From Puffinus mauretanicus (taxonomy: Eukaryota > Chordata > Aves > Procellariiformes > Procellariidae), in assembly GCA_023333565.1 (NCBI GenBank), contig JAJKFH010002480.1:896814-960813 (forward strand): 64,000 nucleotides of DNA. The letters run 5' to 3'. Position 1 is the first letter of the stretch. The number at the start of each line of letters is the position of its first letter. The notes below the pieces were generated by a model. It was given only the letters and a program-made list of their open reading frames with translations, had not been told where the DNA came from and ran no database searches. The position numbers and the translations under genes are program-made. Shown in pieces: positions 23,830-35,636 of this stretch.

Positions 23830-24420
23830 TTGGGTGACCCCCTCTGGAGCCGGGCAGAAACAGGCTGGGCTGGTGACCCAGTGCCTGGCTTAGCCATCCC
23901 GCTCCATCCCTGCTGAGCCCCGCCGTCTCGTCCGTGGCTCTGCTGCCGTCCTGCGCCGCCCATGGCCAGGGAGCCGCTTCCAGAGCTTTCCTGCCCTGGC
24001 TGTCCAGCTGGGACGGTACCAGCAGCGGAGGCCCAAAGGGGCCGGCGTCTGCAGCGCTCCCCGGTCCTTTGGGCTGCGGAGGGCTGCTCCGTGCCCATTG
24101 TGCCGTGAGCGCGGACTGTGCACAGTATCCACCAGGTGAGGTTTGCAAAGGCAGTGCCGTCTCTGCTCGCCCAACCTCACCCAGGCGCCCGCTGGCCGGC
24201 CCTTTGCCCTCCGCCTGCACGTCCGCAGGGCCACACCGCGGCGTCCGGCAGCGCTCCTGCCGTGGTGCTGGGCTTGTCCCGCGCTGGCCCGGGATGCTCG
24301 AGCCGTGCGCTGGCTGCCTGGGTGTCCTCCACACGCCTGCTCCGTTGTGCTCTCCCTCACAGCCCCTCCCCGCCACGCCGCACGTCTGGCGTGTCCGTGA
24401 CGTGCGCGTTTCTAACGAGG
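23830..24420. promoter_or_regulatory. GC/CpG-rich patch in intron A
   Basis: About 590 bp of high GC with moderate CpG density. Long overlapping frames run on both strands (up to 217 codons on +, 189 on -), and none is recognisable. It could be a decayed CpG island. No clear splice or poly(A) signals support a gene. Confidence 0.3.
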
Positions 24421-25919
24421 CAATGCAAGTTCCCTTCCCACCAGCTAAGGTTGGTGTCCTCCTCTCGCTCTTTTTGGTTTTCCATGTAGCTGTTATACCA
24501 CTTCAGGGTTCTGTTTGGTTTTGGTTTTTTTTAAATAAACGTGACAAGTGCGTCCCAAAATGTATGGTGAAGCAGTGCTTGATGTGAGGTCTCGCGTGTT
24601 GCTCCACTGCTCAGATTCACTGGCCCAGGCCTCCAGCCGTACACCCAGCGGCTTGATTTTGCCACAGCTGTGGTTAGCCTGCAGGGACTGGAAGGTTGTT
24701 TATTTGGTTAGGAAGCTTTTATTGTGACTTAGCACACACTTGCTAGGTAAAGCAAACCTGATGTATCAGCCTTTATTTGCCCAGGACACTTTCCCTTTGC
24801 TACCCTTGCTTGCTTAAACTTGTTCTTTGTTAAAGACTTTTAACTCTCCCTTTTCCTCCCGATATCAAATATATCAACTGGTTCTCTTTTTTGCCACTGA
24901 AATTTGAATTACTTATAGACAGGTCTTCATTGTAGTAATTTTTAAACCATAAACTTGGTTAAGTTTTTTTATTTCTCTGCTGCTGCACCGTTTGTTCATT
25001 ACATCCTTTTCTTCCCTCATTTGCCTAAGCAGTAAAAAACTTTATTAATCAAGCTTGTCTTCATTTTGGCATGGTTTGCTTGCTTTCTTCATCTAGCCTC
25101 TGATTATTTTAAATTTGTCTTTCTCTCTTGCTATGCATGTTCCTCCCAATGATGTAGTAAAATTTTGGATTTGTGTTTTTCTAACATAATCCCTTTACTA
25201 ACATCCAGTGCCGTTATCCCTTCATCAGTGAGCAGTACAGACCGTATTTTAAGGGTAATGAGTACTTTTCAGTGTGGAAGGTTGCCATCAGAGAAATCTA
25301 ATCTTCTTTTCAACTTTTCTCCCCACTTCTGAGGCTTCTGCAAAGTACCCTTATGGTCTGAATACCGTATTGCTTGAGAGCTGCCAGAGATGTGCTCATT
25401 CTATACGCGCTAGCAAAGCGTTCTCCGGCGTTACACTTTGGTGTGATGGTCCGTGGTCTGCCCGCCCGGGTCCTTTCCTCGGCGGTGGCTCGCACGCTCC
25501 CACGCAGCCGCTGGTCGTCTCCAACGCCGTTTCTGTGGCGGTTCCTAACGGGAGCAAGCAGTCGCTGCCTGTGAAAGGTGGCGGGTGTCCTGTGCTGCAC
25601 CAGTCCTACTTGACTCACCTCCTGAAGCTGTTCTGCGGTAGGTTTGAATGATAATGGTAATTGTTCAAAATTAAATATATCCTTAAATTCTAACTGCTGT
25701 ATTTCGGCCCTCCTTGGCCTCCCCTAGTGTTTTCTTATCTGCCCCCAAGCTGAGCAGCTGTGGTGCTCTCCCTGCTTAGGAAGGCGGAGGAGAAGCTGGG
25801 GATGTGGTTTAACTAGGTCGCAGTTTAACTTCAGTCATTAACACAAGTCATTAGCTGGAGTCGCCTGGGGATGAGAGGAGCCCGGGCAGCAGATCCTGCT
25901 GTATTCATGAAGGGTTTGC

Positions 25920-26115
25920 TGTAGGGGGGCTGCCCGTCGCCCCAGCCCAGCACCCCGCGGGGGCACCCGGGCAGGACAGCCCTCCTCCTGCGGCCGGTCC
26001 GGCGTCCGCGGCGAGCGCGTCCCCCGCCCCTGCCTGCCTGTCCTGCGAGCTGAGCTCCGCTCCGGGCCCTCCCAGCCCAGCCGCTCCGGCCTGCCGCTCG
26101 GCTCCCCTCCCACCC
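25920..26115. promoter_or_regulatory. GC-rich patch in intron A
   Basis: About 195 bp, C-rich on the + strand, with CpG clusters (GTCCGGCGTCCGCGGCGAGC). No gene or repeat family is recognised. Confidence 0.25.
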
Positions 26116-29100
26116 CTCTCTCATACGCTTTGCTTTTTTTGTCCAGAAGTGACTAAGCTTCCTGTTATTCCACTCTGTCAGTTTTTCCCCAATACTGCTG
26201 TCGTGTTGAGCAATATTTACTTGCCAGCAGCTTCCTCTGCTGCTGTCCTGCTCCGGCTCCATTGTGTTCCCACGTTCCTTTCACGAGCCACGCTTTGTTA
26301 TTAGCAGCCTTTATGGATGTTTGCATTCGCTCAGTTGGACTCGTATCTCTTACAAAGAGAAGTCAACCCCAGAAGGGCTTTGACTGGTTACTCCAGAAAC
26401 GCAACGTTTTTGCAACGTTCAGTCTGCAAAAGGGAAAGTTGCACTTTGGTTCTTCCTTTGAGCAACGGTATCGGTGCAGCCAGGGTGGGCATCGTTAAGT
26501 TGTCCTCAGCTATCCTGAGCTGATAAATGCTGCTGGTGTGTATGAAGGAATTGTTCCTGCCTCGTTGGAAGCTGTGGGCACATTTTGTTTTAGAAGGGCT
26601 TTCCTCCAGACGATTGGAAATCAAACGTTTCTCCTGCAGCAGCAGTTCCGGCGAAGGCTTTCCCTCTGCAGCTCCGAGGGCAGCGGGGAGGCACTGGCCG
26701 GTGCCGGGTAGAGGTGGAGGATGGCTCTCCCCGGGTGCCCGGCACAGCTGGCAGGGTGGCAGTGGCTGAAGGTGTTTCTCATAGGTGCCCCTGGTTATGA
26801 GGAGCTCTCCCGGCCCTGCAGGGCAGCCCTCTGCACCGAGGTGGGACGGCTGGGCCGGACAGGGACGTCCCCGATCCAGGGCCCTGCGGGGCTCATGCGC
26901 CCGACCTCCGCCGCGTGCCTTCGCTGGGACCAGCAGCAGCAAACCGCCACGGATACCCGGAGCTGCCGGTGTAAAAATAACACATCAGGAGGAATAAACA
27001 AGTTATTTTTGTGTATTAGGGGTGGCCATGTGTGACTGAGTCAGGGCCTCGCCTTGCTCTGCCACCGAGGGCTTACTCAGACATCCCAAGCATTTAGAAA
27101 CAACTTGAGGCGTTTCCCCTGTTTTTCAGAAGGCGGGACAGGGGCCAGTGGGGCACAGGGGGTGTTGGTGCCCTGGGAGGGGCGATGCTGCTGTGTCTCA
27201 GAGGAGCGGGCATCCGAGTGCCAGGTCCGGAGGTCCTGCAGCAAGACAGGCTCGTCCTGCCAGAGCCGCTGCCAGTTCTGGTGGTGTTTGTGCCCAGGGT
27301 ACCATTAATTACACCAGCGCTTCAACAAACTACGACAGATACAAAGCACTCAGCCTTTCTGAAAATCAGCCGATTTATAAAGAATCTGAAATTTATACCT
27401 AAATTCTTTAACTAGTAATACTTGAAGTGCTGCTGGCGCAGTTAAATGGAAGGAAAAGAGCCTGTTTTGCAAAGTTAATGGCGTTGACTGCGACCTCCCC
27501 TGCCCGCTCCTCCGGCTGTGCTGCAGGACGCTGCGGCGATACGTTTTCTTCAGACAAGTTTAAGACTTTGCTTTCCTTCAGAGAAACGTTTTGTAAAAGT
27601 TAATAGAGATAAAGCTGATAGAAAATGAATCGCGTCCAGCAGAAATTGGGCATGAAAAATAACACAGAATTCTCATGTAGAATTAAAAGACTTGTCACCT
27701 ATAGACTGCAGCAGGCCTGGCTGCGCGGGGGAGAGCGTCTCCTTTTTTTTTTTTTCTTTTTGATGGTACTGTACCACTGTGAAAGGTGTTAATTTTAATT
27801 GTTTCAACTTGCATGTGCTGAATTCTGTCAATAACTAAATTATATAGAACCGTACCCATTCCCAGCTAGGCTCCATAGGTTTTATGTTGATGAGCAATGA
27901 CCGTATAACAAAGCACTCCTCATTTCTGTAGGCTTTCTCCCTATCCACTTCTAGAGGTTTTCTTCTACAAGAGCAGGCAAGGCTTTAAGTGTGCCGTAAG
28001 TGCTTGTATCAGAGCCTGTATTTTAGATTTAATGTTATCCCTGTTTTACTTACTCAGATGTGTCGTTTGCACTGGACAGGCTCTCTCCGTGGCCAGGGAA
28101 GAGCGCTGGTGGGTGCCGGGCTGGTTTGGCCGAAGGGCTGCCTGAGCAGCCGTTAGATGTGTGTGGAAGGAAACACCTCTCTGACTATAAAAGGTATCTG
28201 CGCAAGTCCTCGTTGTTTATTTGCAACCATGTAAATAGCTGCCCGCGTGTGCCTGGTGGTGCGAGTGCTTGGCTGGCCTTTGGCAGGGGGCTGCCTCCGA
28301 AGCTGCCCTGGCTTGGCGCCCGCTGCCGCCCCCGCAGCGGCCCGCAGGCGCTGACTCAGCGTTCTCTGCAGCTCCTGGTATTGCAGACGCTGGGACGTGA
28401 ATTATGGGTGTCTTCTGGATCTTTACCAGAGCGAGAGGAAGCCTTCTGCTCTCTGCTGAAGGTAAGGAACAGGGGTAACAAGTGGATATTAACGAGTGGA
28501 GAGGATTTAATGAGCGCTGGCCTGGGGAAGGTTTAAAGGAAGACGGGGCAGCACGGGGAATTCGGCCGGGCTGTGGCCATAGGACACACGGTACCACGTA
28601 CGCAGTGAGCTGTTACAGAGGCCTCTGCCCGCGCTCTGCCTGCAGTCCACGTTCAGTGCCTGAGGACCAGAGACGTGACCTTCCCACCGCAGCCCTCTCA
28701 GGTGCTGCCGTCGTGGTGTGGGCAGGGCCTGAGCCTCTGGGCTTTCCCCTCTTGGTCTTGCAAAGCCTTTTGTTCTCCTCCCCTGCAGTCCTCCTCTTCC
28801 ACCCCTCTCCTCTCCTTTGCACTCACTTGCACTCACTTTATGGTGATGTGCTATCTGCAGTGCTTTTTCCTCATGCTCTTTTGTCTTACTTATCAAAATC
28901 ATTTCTATTTTCTCTTTTATTCCCTGCCCTTTTTTTTGTAATGGCACTGATTTTGATGGTTCTCCAGAGCTTTGCTTACCTGTCCTGAGGGCATCTTTTT
29001 CTGTCACCAGCTATTCCTGGCACGTTTCGTAGAGCTGGCCTCCAGGTCTGTTAAAAACTCGACTTAACCGCATCTCCCTACGTTTCAGGACCTGCTGTCT

Positions 29101-31401
29101 GACAAATTTCATGTGTGATCTCTCTTTTTCCACCAAATCCTTCACTCCACCTCCTTTCCTTCCACACCCAGCAGGCAGCAAGGAGAGTGAGAAGGAGTTG
29201 TGAAGAGGAACAGAAACTATCCCCTGCTTTACCCTGTGGCAGATGGGTAATTTATTTCTTTTTTTTAATCAGAGAAGTTTCCACGGGAGTTGTGTGCCAT
29301 ATAGCCAGCCCTTCGCCTGTTTCCTTTTGAAGTGTGTTTACTATTCCTTTACATAAAACTTACTCTTATATATGATTTCTAGTAATCAGTCTAACTCTAG
29401 GAGAAAGATTTCACTGTTTGGTGGAATATAAAGTTCAGCTAGGGCCAAAGCTAACAATTTTACTTATGTTATAATTATGATGCAGTAGAGAGGAAAGAAA
29501 GAGCAGTGTTTGTTCTGTCTTGCACATTTAAGGAAAAATGCAAGTCTAATTTTCTGTCAGCCTAATCTTTATCTTTTAATGATTGTTCTTTGATCTTCAC
29601 TTCAAAAAAGACAGAATTAAGCTTTAAAAGAAAAATTCCAAAGGGACGGGGGTATTTAATTGCCAGCCGACAGAAATCAAGAGGAAAGGTGTGGGGACAT
29701 GGCATGCCCCGTGGCTGGGTGGCACACCAGGTTTCAGGAGCTGTTGCTGATCTGTCGATGCTTTTAGGCTTGAGGTCTGTGCATTGCCCTTGCTCATAGG
29801 TGCATGCTGCTGGGTTCATTAATTGCTGTTGAACTACTGATTAAGTCTTGCAAAATTTCATTGCCATTGATAACTTGTTAAGTGTAGTAACGTCAAGCTA
29901 CAGGAAACTTTGTAGTTGCCTAATTGCAGCACAGGCAGCATGGTGAGATGTGGTGAGGAGCTGTATTTCACGCTGACCCTTGGACAGCTGGCTTTGTCCT
30001 GTGCTGGTGCATGATTGCACATTAATTACCGCTTTGTTTAGTGTACTTCTGCTTACAGCAGCTTCTGACAGCTCCAGCTCCATCAGTGCAATAAATAATA
30101 ACTAGATGCTGACACTTCTTGGCTTGGTTGGATATGCAGACCAGCTGCTCGCTCTGGATTCTTCTTGGGCCCACCCCAGGGATACAGTTAAATTAAATAC
30201 CTGTTTTGTCGCGGTATGTGTACCTGCCACCGCAGGTGCGTTTCTGTGGGCTCTGGCAGTACATGCCCACTGGGCTGCAGGGCGCACGGGGGTGCCAGAA
30301 CCGGGGTCACACGAGTGGCTGCGCCTCGGGGCATCACATGGTCCTGGTGGCGATGCCCGGTGTCCTTCGGGGACAACGCTCATTTCTGCCATCGGTCTTA
30401 GGAGGACCAAGTTGACTGCAGAGGGGTTGGTGGTTGATTTTTAAAGATGTGTTTTGTTGGAAATCACTGTCTTGTCAAAAGCTGAAGCCATTGGCTTCGC
30501 TGAGTTCCCTGTTGTGGAAAGCAGGTGGAATTTTTTCTTAACAATTGTTAAAGATTTCCTGATTGTTTTTTGGTTTTTTTAGAACAGAAATTCTTCAGCT
30601 TTTATTAGTTTCTAAAGTTCTTGTTGGACAGGGAGAGTATTTTCTGCTTCACTCAAGTATGTTTGTGGTTTTGTCCTTTCAGTCGCAGCAATGATGCTGG
30701 CTGGAAGAGGGACGTCCTCTGGCCTGATGTCTCTCATTACTGGAAGCTTTAAGCCTTTTTCCTTCCTTGTCTATGTATTGTGAAGTTTTTCTTTTCTCTT
30801 TTGTGTCTCTTTTTAAACAACCCCATAAGGTCAGTCTCCGTTGAGCCATTTCATTGTCCTGTGCTGACTTGCTGGCCTCTGTCTCGTGCCTGGCGCTGGA
30901 CCTTTGGCAGCCGGGCACAGATGGAAGGCGCGTCCGTCCTCCTGCGGCAGAGGATGCCCCGGGCGGTGTGGCACGGCAGTGTCTCAGCACCGCCCGGCCC
31001 CAGGGAGCAGCGAGCCGGGCTGGCACCGCTGGGGTTTGGTACCATGGTGGTGGCAACCGTGAAGCAAAAGCAAACCCACGCTGTTACAGCGTGAGCCACC
31101 CCCTGAGTGGTGCAGCGGGTCGGCTCGGGTTTGTACGTGGGACCTCACACCGTTACTCTGAGGGTCGCAATGTCCAGTTTTTGCCTGCTGTGGTGGACGT
31201 TGGTGGTCCCTCAGCCCTGGCATCCTCACGTACCTTAGAGCTGAAGCCCCCGTGGAAATTACATCTTGGGGCTTAATGTTTTGTGGTGTAGTGACATTAG
31301 ACTAAACTGGTTGTGAAATCCAGTGCAATTAGGAGTAAATGTGAACCATGCCTCCTGCATAGGCCTTTCTTGTGTGGCTGTGTGTGTTATTTCCATCTCT
31401 C

Positions 31402-31419
31402 TTTTTTTTTTTTTTTTTT
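31402..31419 (+). repeat. Poly(T) run, 18 nt
   Basis: An uninterrupted T18. Other T or A runs of 12-14 nt occur at 15104-15115 (A), 17289-17302, 27743-27755 and 51128-51139. None is joined to a recognisable retroposed sequence. Confidence 0.9.
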
Positions 31420-33364
31420 AAATGAGTGAACTGAATGGCCTTAATTTGATTACTGTATAAGCAAACTGTATGAAAAGGGCCAGAAGTTTTAAGTTTTCAG
31501 TGTCAAAGGCAGGCTGTCCTCTGCTGTCGCACGCCTCTGCCCGAGCGGCACCCACACAGGTCCCCGCAGCTGTAAAAATGCTGTTATTTGCTGTAATGCC
31601 CGAGAGAGTCTCTGTCGCAGTCCCCTGACATCTCTCCCCCTTCCCCTCCATGCGACCGCCCTCAGTTTATTTTGGCAGTACTGGGTATGTGCAGTAATTA
31701 AGTAGAAGGTTTGGATGTTACTGAAGCAATATGTTTTCATCTAAGGAAGTTTACTGTATTGTAAAATGTCTTGCACATGTGGGGATTACGGACCAGAGAG
31801 CTGTTTGCATTCCTGAAAATCAGGTCACTTCTCCGTGCCTCCTTTCAGCAACTTTCAATGCATGGCCGTGCCCTGCAGTTAGTGGGTTTTCCTAGCAAGC
31901 GAAATGTGCTGGTTTTATTTTGTCTGGTTTGACTAAAAATGCCAGCCAGCTCTTACAGAACTGCACAGAGAAGCAGAGCGTGTTGCCCGGTGGAGATTTC
32001 AATGTGGCATTATTGAAAGAGATTCAAGATCATTTCTCACGCTGGTAATTCAAAATTGTTATCCTTTGTAAACTTTCGGAAAAAAGTTGTTAGTGCTGAG
32101 AAAGTAGCTATCCATTTTTCCAGGTAAAAATAGCAGTTGCTTCCCATAGTGCCACTAACCCGCTCTTCGTTACTTGTGTGAAGCTTTGTTACAGCCTCAT
32201 GCTTGGTGTCCGCTTGGTGACAATTCACTTTCTGCTTTTCACATTCCAAACAAAAGTGGCATCTCAGAGCAGAGCTCAGTGAATGCATTTGAAATCATTT
32301 CCCCAGGCTTTGGTATTGATTCACAGAACAGTTCCCATTTGAGTGGTTGACCTTGGTTTCAGGGAAATGTTTTATTTATCTGAAAATAATTTTCATATTT
32401 GTAAGGAGTACCTCAAGTCCTGGCAAATTTCACATTCTCTCTTTTCCCCTTCCCCAGAAATCGGTCCTCTCCCCCTGAACCGATCGTATCAGCAGGGAGA
32501 AGGCATCATTTAGCGCTTCGCCGTTGGTGTGTCCTCCGGCATCTCATTCGTGCTCTGCACGAGTCTGCCTGCTCACAGGAGAACCGCTGGTCCTCCCGGC
32601 TGAGACCTCATCTGCCTTTTAGTGGTGGAAATAACCATTTAGATGTTTAAAATTTGGAGTACAAATTTTCCGTATTTGACTGAAACATAGCATAATTTTT
32701 CAGCACAGCTTTGAGATAGCAAAATCAGCTGAAATTAGCTCATACCCAGTGTAGTCCCTTCCAAAGGAGGGAGACCAGCAGGAGTGATGGAGATTAAGTC
32801 TTGCCAAATATCGAGTATCTCCTGCAGGGCACCGAAAGCCTGCAGCTTCCAGTAGTTTCAGTTAACATTTGGGGCTGGTAGCGTCCCCGGAGGGGAGCTG
32901 ACCTTGCCCAGTGCTCCTTTGATAAATCCCAAGTCAGTTGGTCTCTCCTGTCACAGAAGAGGTGTTAGAGCAGGTCCTCTGTCAGCTGCCTGTGTTTTGG
33001 GTAGGAATCACAGTTCTGGTACTTCCAGCCTCTAATTAACCCTTTGGTGGATCCATTGACCTCTGACTTTGCAAGCGTGATGCAGAGGGTATGCAGTGGG
33101 GAGGCAGCCCGGGCGGCGGTAGGGTAGTTCTGCAGAATTGGATCTGAACAGGCGCATCTTATGTTTGGATTTGCTTGGCGAAGGAATCTGGTTGAGAGAG
33201 ACTTTGCCAGGAGAAGAAATCAAAAGCGCAGAAGCGCTGTACGGCACGGCCCCCCGAACGGGGCAGGGTGCGTGGAGCGCAGCTGACAGCAACTGCCGGT
33301 GCGCCGAGATGCCCAGCGCAGGCACGGGACCCACGGCAGAGCAACCGTACGGGGCCTGTGCGGT

Positions 33365-33380
33365 GGGGTGGGTGGGTGGG
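33365..33380 (+). repeat. Short-loop G-quadruplex motif
   Basis: GGGGTGGGTGGGTGGG has four G-runs separated by single T residues. This is among the most stable known G-quadruplex layouts, and because it is on the sense strand it could also fold in the pre-mRNA. Confidence 0.75.
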
Positions 33381-35518
33381 AGAGCAGCAGCACTGTCCGC
33401 TGCACTCAGGGTGCTGGGAGGTCTCACCGTCAGAAAGCAAATAGTGGGGTTGTCTGTTCGGATGCTGTGGCCGCAGAAAATACAAACTCGGAAAGCTTTG
33501 TTTCACTTGTGCTCAGTTGTAAAGTCAAATCCTATTTTGAAATTAAGTTTAATAATTTTCCATATTTCAATCAGAGTAATAATCAGAATACTAACTTCAC
33601 TTGCATAAAACAGTATTTTAACAATTACTTTCCCCACTAATGTTCTTAGGTAATTTTTAGGCAAATTTAGGAATAGTTTCAGTCAAGCCATATTCATTAT
33701 TTTTCAATCAATAAAATATTTGCCTGACAAATTTATTCTAATTGTATTTAAAACAACATGTCAAGATGCTGTATTTGCTAAAAACAAGGAAAAATACTAC
33801 AGAACGGATAGCAAGAAAATAGAGAAATGTATAATTCTTACGTAAACCATGTCAATAAAAAACCCCAAACATGTCAATGGCGTTTTCAGGTTACAATTCC
33901 AGCAGTGATTTCCAGTCGGTGGTGTGGGGCTGCAGTTTTCACCAATGCTTTTAAATCAACCTCTCTTCAATAAAAATCCAGACAAAAAATAATGACAGCA
34001 ATTGACCTTCAGATTGCTAAAGGAGGGCTGTTGGTGTACTGTTGGAAAGTGGACAACAATTTATTGATATGACGTTAATTTTTTTGTTATTCAGCAATGA
34101 CCTTAACTGTAAATGCGAGAAGAGGCGGCACGGCGTTGGCAGGCTGCTCGGCCACTGACGTCTCGCCCGGCACGGCAGAGCATTGCAGTCTGCGTCCTCG
34201 TTTCACCTGGGGCTTCATCCCTCAACAGCCAAGTTATTAATTAGGATGGAGGCAGATTAGACACCTCTCAAGTTTCACCACCTGCATAATACAATATGCC
34301 ATTTGCTTAAAACTTAACCCTACAAGGGATCCAGCATGAGCAGGTTTCAGGAGAAATTAAGCAGTACCACTGCAAAAGTATACTAGCAAAAGTAATGTGC
34401 GTTGCAAGGGGTAACATTGCATCAAAGTTTGTAGGGATCATTTCTCTTAATGGAGTAAATACAGAATGAGCCTTCAGAATAAGTCTGATGGTTGTAGGAT
34501 GCTACAGAAGAGATTCAGCAATGAGGATTTTGGACATCCAAACAAAACTGGTGACATTACTTTAATACAGGAGAGTAGGGGTGGGGAATGTCCTCTTTGT
34601 CACTGTCCGACTGTCTGGGTCTGGCTCCCCTTCGCAGAGTCTCCGTGGCTGTACCTGAACACCTGACCTCAGGCTTTCCTTTCCGAATGCGCCTCCACAT
34701 TGTGCCTTGTTTGAGTGTTGTGGCAGCCTGTTACCAGCTCTTGGTTTTATCTTTGTTTTTAAATTAGTCCCACAGGTCTGCAGTGCTCTGCCGTTTTTGT
34801 GCCTTGAAAAACAGGGATACATTTCAGCAGTGGCGGTGAGGTGTAATACGGGCAGCTCCAGATACCGCTGTATTGCTGAGGATTCACCGGCTTCTGCTGC
34901 TTCCCCCATTATGTAAAGGACTGCCTTTGAATTACTATTAAAAAAGCCCAGGCACTTTGCAGAAGCAGTGGAAGTGCAGGCAGGCACAGCTGTGAGCGCA
35001 GCTACAGCGTCGTGGAAAGCTGTTGGAGCAACATGCTGGAAATGAGATGCAGAGCTTAAAGAAGGAAATTAATCGCATGTATAATTAACGTGAAGTTTTC
35101 TGAAAATATTTTACATCTTTTTTAAAGGATATTTTTGGTTTCACAGTGGGTTTATTGTGAATTGGTTATCAAATCACTCCGCTTTAGAAGGAAGCATGGC
35201 GGTTTGCAGCTGTAATCTGTTAACGGCGCTCACATCTCAGACACAGTAATGCAATGCAATGGTGCGTGATCGCCATAAGGCCTCGTCAGAGCTTCAAGGA
35301 GGGGAAAGCGCGCTTCCCCTTTCTAAAGGAAATGATTTAGTATGAAGAGGAGAGACTTCCCCCCGCCCCCCTCCTGGTCCTTGTTCTGGAGCTTACCCCA
35401 AGCCCCTATGCACGCCTTGAAAGGGGCCCGTCAGCCTCTGGCCGCATCCAGCTGCAGGCTGGGGGGACGCTGGTCCCGTCGGTGTGTCCGCAGGGCCGGG
35501 GCCCTGTCTGAGCGGGGC

Positions 35519-35636
35519 GGGCGGGGGGGTGCCAGGCTGGAGATGCCGGGCGAGGGGGTGCCAGGGTGGGGGGATGCCGGGCGGGGGAATGCCAGGGTGG
35601 GGATGCTGGGCGGGGGGATGCCAGGCTGGGGATGCG
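35519..35636 (+). repeat. G-rich minisatellite
   Basis: About seven imperfect copies of a 16-18 bp unit of the form GGATGCCGGGCGGGGG or GGGTGCCAGGCTGG. The array has many G-runs of three to six, so it can also form G-quadruplexes. Open frames through it give low-complexity Gly/Met/Pro-type peptides and are not genes. Confidence 0.75.

Noticed and set aside
23807..24587. Long frames (217 codons on +, 189 on -) in a GC-rich patch
   Set aside because: Same cause: high GC and low stop density. No recognisable domain, and frames on opposite strands compete.
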